This document shows, in pieces, positions 22,878 through 33,600 of a stretch of DNA of 64,000 bases (its first letter is position 1; the number at the start of each line of letters is the position of its first letter). The DNA comes from Euptelea pleiosperma (Eukaryota; Streptophyta; Magnoliopsida; Ranunculales; Eupteleaceae): the NCBI GenBank assembly GCA_035048495.1, contig CM068543.1, forward strand, positions 24,975,751 to 25,039,750. Reading direction: 5' to 3'. A model generated the notes under the pieces. The model had not been told where the DNA came from and did not search any database. It saw nothing but the letters and a program-made list of their open reading frames with translations. Made by a program: the position numbers and the translations under genes.

Positions 22878-23270
22878 GAGTCCATCTAGAGCTACACCCA
22901 TTTCTTACATCGAGTTCCTACACCCGGGGTTGGGGCCAACATAGAGATCATGTTGGACAATCTAACCATACATTGAACTGCTCTTGCCATGATGATCATC
23001 ATCACCAAAAATCAGTTCAGTTCGACTTTGCTAACCATTTAAAACATTGACCCAAAATAGTGGTTTAATTGGACGGTCTGGATTTTTCAAATTAAAGTCT
23101 ACTTTTCATGAGGTTAGGAATGTTGAATTTTCCTGATCTTTTGTGAGGAGGGTAACCATAGCATGACAAACTCATTGTGCGGTTGGATTATCCAACATGA
23201 TCTCCACGTGGGCCCCACCCTCGGGTGTAAGAACTGGATGTAAGAAATGGGTGTAGCTCTAGACGGACTC
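22878..23270. mobile_element. Mutator-like MITE, 393 bp, 9-bp TSD
   Basis: Terminal inverted repeats of about 45 bp beginning GAGTCCATCTAGAGCTACAC / GAGTCCGTCTAGAGCTACAC, with exact 9-bp TSDs ttgatatat (22869-22877, 23271-23279). A 9-bp TSD with long TIRs is typical of Mutator-like elements. A relative is at 59678-59868. No coding content. Confidence 0.8.
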
Positions 23271-23348
23271 TTGATATATTACATTCAATTGAATTACATT
23301 CAATAGAATGATATAGAGATGTCTGGAATTATTTATTCAAAAAGTTAA

Positions 23349-23711
23349 GGGCTGGGATCAGGGGACAACCATTTTTGACAATTATTTTTGACAACGATTT
23401 GGCGCACCCACATAGAAGATGAGTCAATGGCTGATTTTTGGTGAGGATGATCTCTATGGTGAGGAGATCATCCTCACAAAAAATTGAAATCATTCCGATA
23501 TTCGCAGACTGGTTTAGAAGCTGAAGAATTATGGACCATATATTTTTACTGTGTAACTTGAAAACCACATTTGATGGGGTTAGAAATTTTAGAATGAGCT
23601 GATTTTTTTTTGTAGGGGTGATCTATACGGTGAGGAGATCATCTCACAAAAAATCAGCATTGATTCATCTTCTATGTGGGTCCGCCAAAATGGATGGTTG
23701 TCCCCCGACCC
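23349..23711. mobile_element. Foldback MITE related to 41831-42226
   Basis: Ends GGGCTGGGATCAGGGGACAA and (complement) GGGTCGGGGGACAACCATCC. The internal arms share 'gaggagatcatcctcac' and 'cacatagaagatga' with the intron-6 copy at 41831. TSD not resolved. Confidence 0.65.
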
Positions 23712-23860
23712 TAATGCAAAAGTTAATAGAACAGACGTGTGTAAGTAGACTGTCTGACCAGGTGTACAAGATATGTGGGGACCTTGGTACATCCGATTTC
23801 ATAATTGAGTATGGGCTTTGGAGGGGACTTCTGAGTTCTGATTGTGAGAATAATAATGAT

Positions 23861-24245
23861 GGGTCGTGCTCCGTTGACAGATCTAAAATAACAGGGACAC
23901 AATATAAGCCACGTGGCACACCGTTACCGGACTCTGACCGTATGGATGTTTGTCTTATCCCATGGTGGACCTTCAAGACAAAAATCAGCATGATTAGTGA
24001 TTTATAGGCTTTGGATTGGACTTATTTTCATGGGCTGATCGCAACTGTGGGAATTTGAGCAGTATTTGAGGTACAAAGATGCAACACTTATAAATCACTA
24101 ACCAGGTTGATTTTTGGTTTGTAACTCCACCATGGGATAGGACAAACATCCGTACGGTTAGAGTCCTGTAACAGTATGCCACCTGGCTTATATTGTGTCC
24201 CGTCATTTTACCTGTCATTTTAGATCTGTCAACGGAGCCCGACCC
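23861..24245. mobile_element. Mutator-like MITE, 385 bp, exact 9-bp TSD
   Basis: Long imperfect inverted repeats starting GGGTCGTGCTCCGTTGACAG / GGGTCGGGCTCCGTTGACAG, flanked by the 9-bp TSD aataatgat (23852-23860, 24246-24254). The arms contain CCACGTGG on the left and CCACCTGG on the right. The same family is at 24530-24898, with relics at 21230 and 43640. Confidence 0.85.
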
Positions 24246-24257
24246 AATAATGATATA

Positions 24258-24415
24258 GAAGTAAAAAATAGGGAATCTATACTTAATCATGCTGTAGACA
24301 TGGCAAATGTATATGGTGGAGCACCGGCCCCCCACCCCTCTATAAGTAAAAAGGGAATCTTATGCTTAATCATTCTCTACACGTTGTAAATACATATAGT
24401 GGAGGACCCACCAAT
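24258..24415. repeat. Short direct duplication (~80 bp unit)
   Basis: 'agtaaaaaatagggaatct..cttaatcat' (from 24260) recurs as 'agtaaaaagggaatctt..cttaatcat' (from 24345), each followed by 'atatggtggagc' / 'atatagtggagg'. Confidence 0.5.
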
Positions 24416-24529
24416 TGATGGTCCCACCCAATAGATCTTAATCTGATCAGATTGAGAAGTCTATAAACCGTTTATCTTCTGTGGCAAGTGAAATTGTGAC
24501 CAAAAAAAGTAAAAACTTATCCAAAAAAA

Positions 24530-24898
24530 GGCTCAGGCTCCGGTTACAGGACACAATATGAGCCACGTAGCACACTCTTATAGGATTCTGACCGTGTGGA
24601 TGTTTGGCCAATCCTTAAGTGGACATACAATAAAAAATCTGCCCAATTAGTGATATATAGGCATTAGATTGGACTTATTTTCATGGGTTGATCTCAACTG
24701 TGAGAATTTGAGCAGTATTTGAGGTACAATGATCAACGTCTAGAAATCACAAATCAGGTTGATTTTTGGTTTGTAGGTCCACCTAGGTATTGGCCAAACA
24801 TTCGTACGGTCAGAGTCCTCTAAGAGTGTGCCACGTGGCTCATATCATGTCTTGTAACCGGAGCCTGTCATTTTAGGGCGGTAACTAGAGCCCGACCC
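24530..24898. mobile_element. Mutator-like MITE, second copy of the 23861 family
   Basis: Arms 'ctccggttacaggacac' and 'gtcttgtaaccggag' plus 'tatgagccacgt'/'ccacgtggctcata' form a long foldback. The ends ggctcaggctc / gagcccgaccc abut A-rich flanks (ccaaaaaaa and aaaaaaaga) that could be a decayed 9-bp TSD. Confidence 0.7.
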
Positions 24899-25361
24899 AA
24901 AAAAAGAAAATTTATAACTGTTACTTAACTTTACTTTACTGGCCAGTTGTAACGGGTCGCATCAGTTACGTCCCAAATAGAAATTGGTTATATTATTAAT
25001 ATTTTAGGGTTGTTATAGGGTCACTTTTCTTTGGACATTTAAAGTGTGGAACTATGAATGACAGTTCCAAGGTACCTAAGGAATTTATTCTTTTTTTGGA
25101 AAACAAAAACATGCAAAAGAAAGAGGAAAACTGGTTGGAATTGTCTCCATGTTTCGTTGCGTTGAGTACACGTGTCAAGATTTTATTAGGGTTGGACTCT
25201 TTTTGTGTCCAACATTGTTGGACATTACAATTAGCCAATGTTTTAATACTATTCTATTATTTATCAAAAAACTTCGATAATTAAAATAACAGCGGTTATA
25301 GCTAGATATCCCTCTCTTTTATTTTTTTTTTCAAATTTGAGCGTTATAACAGAAAAACATA

Positions 25362-25738
25362 ATCAGGCCCAAGAGTTCCCCACTCTTTTTCTTTTCTGCC
25401 CCCTCTCAGGAGTTGTGTTCTTGACCATGGAGTCCGAGAATCCAATGATGGTTGATAGTTTTTGTAACACCAGCGCTCAACACTATCAACCACCGTTGGA
25501 TGTTGGATTCTCCGAGAACACAACTCCCACGAGGGTAGAAAAAACATAGTCTCAAGAGGCCCCCCTCTTCTTTTCTGCCCCCTCTTGGGAGTTGCGTTTT
25601 TGATCACGGATTCTGAGAATCTAAGGATGGTTGATAACACTGAGCCGGTGATATCAGCTCAGCGCTCTCAACCACTGTTGGATTCTCGGAATACACGACT
25701 CCCGTGAGGAGACAGGAAAAGGGGGCTTAGCCTGACCC
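25362..25738. mobile_element. Foldback element, 377 bp, exact 9-bp TSD
   Basis: Ends ATCAGGCCC.. and ..GCCTGACCC, with TSD aaaaacata (25353-25361, 25739-25747). The inside holds two tandem palindromic modules built on 'ttttctgccccctct..ggagttg' and 'caactccc', so it may be two dimerised copies. Confidence 0.75.
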
Positions 25739-25747
25739 AAAAACATA

Positions 25748-26376
25748 AATGGGCTGGGGTATTATCATTATAATAGCCATTATTTTCATTATAATGACCA
25801 TTTTTTAAACCATGATTACGAGTTATGGCAAGGGTAAAATTCTAGATGAGGTCAACTTTTAGAAATAGTAGATGTGTTGGATGTGTATCAGGTGTACGGT
25901 TGGATGACATTCTTGTTCAATTCTTCGTTCAGCGTCAACCCTCAGATCGGAGGATAATTACGTCTTAAAAATCCAAGGGCTCAAACAAACATCAGTTTCT
26001 TCTACGTAACATATAGAATATTTGAATGATATCCCGCACCTTATCATTTCTTTGCAACTAGAATACGCATTAGTTACTTTCTTTTTAAGTGACTAAATTG
26101 CCCTTAAACTTCCAAACAAAATACAAATGCCTTCCCTCTAATCATGTAGTAATTATGTTTCCAGGTAGAGGGCACACTTCTAACTTAATAATATTTTTAG
26201 AACTTAAAATAATATTCCAAGCATTAAAATTCAAATAATAGAAGTTGGAGAGAGAGAGAGTGTTCTTTTTTTTTTTTTTTTTCTAAGAGAGAGAGAGTGT
26301 TGATATCCTTTATTTATTCCCACAAAAAGAAAGATATCTTTTATTTATTAAAAAAATCTGTGGGTACATTTTTCGG
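25748..26376. other. No gene recognised; small GA repeats
   Basis: AT-rich. Two short (GA)n tracts followed by gtgtt (about 26250-26266 and 26285-26302) flank a T run; otherwise nothing supported. Confidence 0.45.
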
Positions 26377-26958
26377 GTATTTTTGTAACACCCCTTAAAA
26401 TTTGAAAGTATTTAGTAATACCCCCTTATACTTTCAAACTTTAGGACTACCCTTGACCTAATTTAACCATCATTTGACTGAAGTTAACATATGACATGCA
26501 CCATGCCCTTGTTAATGTACCCAAGTTTAAAAGAGGCTGTTTGGGGGTGTTATTGTTAAAACGAATTGTAACGGACATGTGCAAAAATAAAATAAAAAAC
26601 GAAAAAAATGGCGTTGAAATTCAAATTTTCAAAAACAAAAAAATAGAAAATAATGAAAATTTAACAAAAAATAAAGGAAATAATGACCATTTTTTTACAC
26701 AATTATTTTTTTCAGAAAATAACAGTTGTTAAAACGAAAAAATGACCGTCGTTTTCTATGCGTCTTAAAACCGTTTAAACGACTTTATTTTAAACCATGA
26801 ATGTACTTATGAAAAGAGCAAAATACTGCAAGTATAATATTGATGCGGGCAATTCAAATCTGTTTTAACTTAAGTCAACTATTGTTAATCAAGGTCAAAG
26901 GTTGAAAGTATAAGGGAGTAATACTATATACTTTCAAGGGGGTGTTGCTAAAATACCC
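26377..26958. mobile_element. TIR element GGGTATTTT..., upstream of the RING gene
   Basis: Terminal inverted repeats of about 80 bp: GGGTATTTTTGTAACACCCC on the left and the complement of GGGGGTGTTGCTAAAATACCC on the right, with matching 'cttatactttcaa' further in. Flanked by T runs, so the TSD is obscure. No protein. Confidence 0.7.
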
Positions 26959-27009
26959 TTTTTTTAATTCTTTCTTAAAAAAAAGGTTTCTTCTTAGAAA
27001 CTTAGAGAA

Positions 27010-27017
27010 TATAAATA
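27010..27017 (+). promoter_or_regulatory. Possible TATA box of the RING gene
   Basis: TATAAATA about 510 bp before the chosen ATG. Downstream the sequence becomes GA- and CT-rich as in plant leaders, but several upstream ATGs (e.g. 27258, 27342) would lie in such a long 5' UTR, so the true start may be nearer 27230-27400. Confidence 0.25.
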
Positions 27018-27525
27018 GGATAAATATCCAACCGAAACCTTAACTTATATATTTTATAAGCAAGAGGACAAAGCATTAATTACCTTTTTCTTTTATAAAT
27101 GACAAAATTAGCCTCGTACTTTTGATCAAAAGACGAAACTGTTTTTCTACTAATGCCGGTCATCATGTATTAGGCATGAGGACAGAAATGTACTTCAATA
27201 TTTTAATAGTTTGTAAAGTTTAAAAGACTATTGCGCGCATTAAGAGAGAGGGGAGGAGATGAAAGCAAAGCGTTGCTTTGGCGTGAAAGCGAAGTCGCAA
27301 ATGTCGGGAAGGGGGCGTTTCTGCGAGTTTTTCTTTGCTCTTTAATGGCGCCCACGGAAAACTCCGTCCTGTTTACGGTTCTGCAATTCCTTTCTCCTTC
27401 AAAAGTTATTCTTCTTCTTCGAAGCTCTGTCTCTCAGATTCACTGAGTTCAATCGATTGATCGAGAGAGGGAGAGTATTGGTTTCGTCTCTGAGTTTTTC
27501 AGTTCTGGGAGGGTTTAAAAGGGTT

Positions 27526-27659
27526 ATGCTGCGAAGGAAAGTGATGAGCTGGAGGAGAGTTGCAAAATCTGCGCAGGCCCTTGCAGCGCATGGCTTGCTT
27601 TTCGCTTTCACGCTTTTGCTTGTACTCAAGCTAGATCATGTCGTCTCCTACTCATGGTG
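27526..27659 (+). CDS. RING gene coding exon 1
   Basis: Encodes residues 1-44 plus two bases, through AQALAAHGLLF and LKLDHVVSYSWW. Donor gtcagt at 27660. Conserved family start SWRRV..KS.QALAAH is present. Confidence 0.9.
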
Positions 27660-30600
27660 GTCAGTATTTCTTTAACAGTTTATCTTAATTGAATACCAAA
27701 ATCTGATTTTTTTTTTTCTACTCGGAATTTGGTTTACTTTGGTTTTGATTTTGGTCGAATTTGTTGCGGTTGGAATGTTTTTTTTTGATAATTTGCGGTT
27801 GGAATATTTTTCTGGGTTTTACGAAGGGAAAGCTTCAATAGGGAGATATTTTTTTTTTAGTTTTGGTTTTCTGAAAGAGCTTGTTAGTTTGAGAATGGCT
27901 GAATTAACTTTGTAGGAGGAGAAATGATTCAAAGGAAAATAAAAAAGAAATTATTCAATTTGAAATGATGGATTAGAGTGGTTAACGGGTTTGAAAAAAT
28001 GGTTTTATTTTTGGTAAATGTGAATGCTCATCCTTTTGTGTTGAAAATTTTGTTTAAAGTCTGAAACTTACTTATGGATTCTGTTTTGGTTATTGTTGTT
28101 TTGTGTGTATTATGAGTTTAGGGTACTTAATAGTTTGCCTTTTTTTGTTATTAACTAAGAATTAGAGCGAAATGTTTGCTTATATTGATTGGGGGGTTTA
28201 GTACAGCTTTTTGAGTAATTAAGTAAGCAAATCTTGTCTGAATTTCTATTTTGTTGATGCATGTTGGAGTATCCATACAAAATGTGAAGATTTAATTGTA
28301 TCTGAGTGTATACCCCCAATCCTGTTGATGGTATTTCCACAGGATGGTTTTTAGAAGTTCTCCATAATTGTGGTTCAATGATTTTTTGTTGTTGTGAAAA
28401 CACCAAAACTTGACTGCGAATACATTGTGTTTATTGTTTGGCCTCCATTGAAGGATATCATACATGAAATGGCTAACGAGTTTGTACTGTCAGGGAAAGA
28501 TCTTCTATTGATTGTGCAATTGCTTTGCCAGGAAGTCTTAAGATCTGATTGTAATGTTCTTTTGCATTTATTTAATCCCCATGGAACTGAATAAATTATG
28601 ATCATCTACAAGCAAATCTATTTATATACATGGAAATGTATCATTTTAATCAATTTCTGGTTGAAAAGATCAATCTAAATTTATGTTAAATATTAGGTGA
28701 TTAGGGAGAGTGATATTTCAATGCCACCAATGTTCATCATGACTAGTGAATATAGTCCCTAGGCCAATTTTTTTTGATAAGTACAGACTTTATTAAAGGA
28801 AAAAAGCAAGCTGAAACAAAGCAAAGCTAGTGAGGTCGAGGTAGCAAAGCTAGTGAGGGAAAGGCGAAACAACTATGTATACCAATGGGTCGTTGGGCCA
28901 ACACAGCATGTGCGTGGGAATACACTATCTGCTAACATTCTACTTATACCAACTCCAGACGTGTCAATGTGATCTCAAAGACTTTGGAGAAGTCAGGTAG
29001 CCACATGACAAGAGCCTCAACCATCCTGAACTTGATGGCCTTGAATGCCTTAGCAGCAAAGTTAGTCCATTGAAATTCCCCTTTTTTGATACAATCTATG
29101 ATAAGGGCCATGATGGAACAAAACCCATGAATGAACTGGCGATAAAGTGTAGCTAATCCATAGAAGCAACGGACGTCATGAACGTTCTTCAGTTCAGGCC
29201 AACTCACAATGGATCTGACCTTTTCAGGGTCTATAGACATTCCTTCAGACGAAACAATGAACCCTAAGAAGATGACTTGTCTAGACATGAATGAACACTT
29301 CTCAAGGTTGGCAACCAAATTTTCCTTCCTCAAGACTTTACAAACTCGCCTCAAGTGATCAAGGTGTTGCTCCTTGGAGGTACTATAAATCATGATTGTT
29401 GTGATTAAAAAGAGAACATGAGAGTTAGGGTTAGAGAGAAGAAGAGAGAATAGAGGAGAGGAGAAATGTTGAAATCGTATAGAGCATTATGAGCTCCACG
29501 ATTTCACCAATATTTATAATATTGGAAATATCACCATAATTACAAAGAGATCCCTGCATAATATAAAGTATTGGTTGTGGTTGCTATTGTTGAGTTGAAG
29601 TATTGTGTGACAACACATGATTGTGGTTGATGTCGCTGCGCACCCTATTGGAGGAGATGCATTCAAGGTAGACTACCTACCGTGTTCTATTGTGAAATTT
29701 AAGTAGCTATATCGCTTTGATTGGGTCTTCATGTAAGGACAAATCACATTTAGGTCAATTTGTGTAGTCATAGGTGTTGCAATGAACAACCAATTTGCTA
29801 ATAGTTCCTTAATTCTACCTCGAAGAATTGTTCAGGGGATAGAAGGAGAAACAATGCCAAATTGGATACCTGATGGAGTTTCCACCTGACAAACAAATTT
29901 GTGAAAAGTGACATACCATGAGACAGATCTTGCTGGTGACAGAGCAGGGTAACCTTTGTGAGCTCATGGGTACCTAATGATATGCAATGTAAGGAACTTT
30001 GCTCAATTTATTATATGTGTGAGCTGATGGTTGAATTAAACTAAAGCCAGCTAAAAACCTAGAAGCAGTCTTTTGTTGAGTTGAAGTATTGTGTGACAAC
30101 ACATGATTGTGGTTGCTGTTGTTGATGCATTCAAGGTAGACTACCTACCATGCTCCATTGTGAAATTTAGGTAGCTATATCGCTTTGATTTGGTTTTCAT
30201 GCAAGGAAAAATCACATTTAGGTCCATTTGTGTAGTTAGAGGTACTCCAATGAACAACCGATTTGCTAATAGTTCCTCAATTCTACCTCCAAGAATTGTA
30301 AGGGGATAGGAGGAGAAACAATGCCAAATTGGATACCTGATGGAATTTCCACCTAACAAACAAATTTGTGAAAAGTGACATACCATGAGACAGATCTTGC
30401 TAGTGACAGAGTAGGGTAACCTTTTTGAGAGCATGGGTACTTAATGATATGCAATGTAAGGAACTTTGCTAAATTTATCATGTGTGCGAGCTGAGGGTTG
30501 AATTAAACAAAGGCAACCAAAAACCTAGAAGCAGTTTATTATTGAGTTGAAGTACTGTGTGACAACACATGGTTGTGGTTGCTGTTGTTGCGCACCCTAT

Positions 30601-33600
30601 TAAAGGAGATGCATTTACGGTAGACTACCTACCATGCTCCATTGTGAATTTAGGTAGCTATATTGCTTTGATATGGTCTTCATGTAAGGAAAAATCACAT
30701 TTAGGTCAATTGTCACTTCATCTGAGAGAAGGTTGCGTTCAAGTAAATCTTCATTCCGTTTGTGATTCTCGTGATCGGTCTACGGATATCTTCATTGAGT
30801 TTCTTGGCGGTGGACTACTTTTAGAAATATTGTTCAAGTTGAACATGATTGATATCTCTGCTCAAGCATGAGGGGTTGTGTTGATGGTCATGTAGTTTAT
30901 ATTCCCAGATATCACTTTTCTTTTAGATTTTTGTCGTAGGGTATTATTGTTCTTCCCTTTTACCACTCACTTAAAGGGCATTTTAGTTCATTATGGGTTC
31001 GACCTACGCAGTGCACTCCATTATTCTAGAAATAAATTTCTATCGTTTTCTTTCTTTTCTCTTTTTGTATTTTTTTCTTCTTCTCTTAAAATCCTGACTT
31101 CAACTAGCGTTTTTACTGTTTCAAGAGCCTTTTTGGTGTCTTATAATGTTATCTAAAAATTGCTTGTTTGGTTTTCAAAATATTCTTTTGCGATTGTGAG
31201 CTAAGATGCCTAGATACAGATATGAATATGGACATTGGTATGGGAAACCTGGACACGACACTTCTATTCCCGAAACCTAGGACAAAGATATATATACACA
31301 CATATATATGTGTGTGTGTGTTTAATTTTTACAAGAGATTTTACAAGAGATTTTTTATGATTAATTTTTTTAAGCTGCAAATATTTTTTTTAATGTTATG
31401 TCATGCTAAATCTAATGAAACTTTTAATTTTACAAGAGATTTTTAACAATATACTTTTTAGAAAATAACATAGATGATGAAATTGGTGTGTGTGTGTGTC
31501 CCATCTTATAATTTTGCACCAGCATTATAATGCAGGGGCATTTTCACACCGGGCTCGAGTGGGGCAGCCTGCGTATATGGGGCACACTCGGGGTGGGATG
31601 GCCTGTGTGAAATGGGACCCACGAAGGAGGCTTCGGCCAAGGGCCTGGATCATGGGCTATGAGATAAAGAGATTTAATCTCATGCTACTAACAGTTGCGG
31701 CTTTTGGGGAGTATTGGTTAAATGTCCTGCATCACATTGATGTTTAATTTTTTTTAACCTGCAAATATTTTTTTTATGTTTACGTCATGCTAAATCTAAT
31801 GAAACTTTAATTTTACAAGAGATTTTTTACAATATACTTTTTATCTTTGTTGATAACATAGATGATGAAATTGGTAGAAGTCAAGAATATAAGTAATAGT
31901 GCAATAGGATAAGAAAATTGCATTGTAGATGAATCCATCTAGTATTTGGTACTAGTATCGATATCCTATCATGTTGATACAGTTATGCTAGGCATGTTGA
32001 AGTATCCAGGTATCATAAATTGCGTGTAGTCATTGTCATATCATTTTCAACAAAGTGGTCACTTTTAATATGTATTTGGTTATTTACTAAGTTGGGGTTG
32101 TTTAGAGTTCAACACCTTTTTGATTGTAGGGAAACATGGTAGAGAAAGTATTGCATGCAATATTTTGTTTTACCCAATTATGGAATTGAAAAAATTCAAT
32201 GTAGATGGTAGACACTTTGAATTAAGTACTCCTGTCTACTATTCTCCCATCAAATGATCCAGCCAAGTCATGCAGATAGGTACAAGCACACATAAACAAT
32301 GACATATGTAAGCATTTTCAAACACATACCTGACATATTCATGCATATATGTGCATATTATATAGTTATTTGTTAGTAACAGAATACTTAAATTAAGTTG
32401 GTGAGATGGTTTAGGAGCCTTTCTTGTACTAGCTACGTATAAAAAATGTTTAAATTAAGTTGGTGACATGGTTTATGAAATCTTTCTTGTACTGGCTATT
32501 TCTTGGCAATAGAAAAAAAAACTTATATGTATGGCTCTCTTACTTTTTCATTTGATATACCTGTATTTCGATGGTTGGTGATATTTTTGTGTGAGAGCTG
32601 GACACGCCTGCAACCTAATATTCAAAAGTTTAGGTTTATTTTAATGCGTATTTGTTTTGTCTTTATCTGTACAGGATGATTTTTTCTCCACTCTGGCTAT
32701 TTCATGCACTTGTCGCTCGAGGCAGATTCTCTTTACCCGCCCCATCAATACCACATGATCGCCATGTATAATACACTGCCTCTTAATATCTTGGGGATTA
32801 TTTCATATTTTATGACAGTTTAATATGTTAATTTTGTAGAAATAAGAATTTTTTGGTTCAATGATTGTGGACTATACACACTTTTCTTTCTTGGACAGTG
32901 GGCACCTTGTCATGCTGTCGTTGCGACTCCATTGCTTGTTGCATTTGAACTACTACTTTGCATATATCTCGAGAGCATCTACGGTACACAAGCAACATCC
33001 TTAGTAACGTACTAGAGGGTTAAACATTATATTGGATATATTTGTTTTTCTTGATTTTTGGGGTTCCACACATATTTGATTTTGTTATTGTTTTGTAAAC
33101 TGCATCCATGCACCAGAAACACCCTTGCTAACATAGTTGATGTTTATTATATTGGATTGACTTGGTCTGTGCTTAGAAACCTTAAATGTTTTTAGTCTCA
33201 CTTGTGAGTTTTTTACCATGCTGGTTCATACCTTATTTACTTCCTGCATTTTGCTCAAGTTGTCATACCCTCTTAAATTTGTGCATTTTTTTGTACAGCG
33301 GACAGATTTGCACCTGTAAACTTGAAGATAGTCTTTCTTCCCCTGTTGGCATTTGAAATAATTATTCTCATTGACAATTTCAGGTATTTTCTTTGTTCCA
33401 TTAATTAATTGACTGTATTTTACTGGTCCTTGAAATTGTACTTGATGAATGTTTATCTATATTGTATTGTTCAATATTAGAAGGGCCTCCAAGTGTTGTG
33501 AATCTATTTTATAAAGAAAAATTCATGAAGCAAATAACTGATTTAAGTGTTAGGGATTTATATTTTAATTACAAATCATGTATAAAATAATTGTATGATC

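Larger units (their letters stand above)
27660..32674 (+). other. Intron 1 (5.0 kb)
   Basis: gtcagt...ctgtacag. Holds a retroposon tail and gypsy RT fragment (minus strand), a ~480-bp tandem repeat, a copia RNase H relic, a CA/TG microsatellite (about 31290-31322) and a split direct repeat. Bases 31870-32640 show nothing recognisable. Confidence 0.85.

Noticed and set aside
23618..24007. 129-codon open frame and overlapping minus-strand frame
   Set aside because: Spans two MITE ends and shares no protein features; overlapping long frames arise from the palindromic sequence.
27457..27525. Longer N-terminus for the RING protein
   Set aside because: The upstream in-frame codons begin with TTG at 27457, not ATG, and family members start at or near MSWRR/MNWRR.
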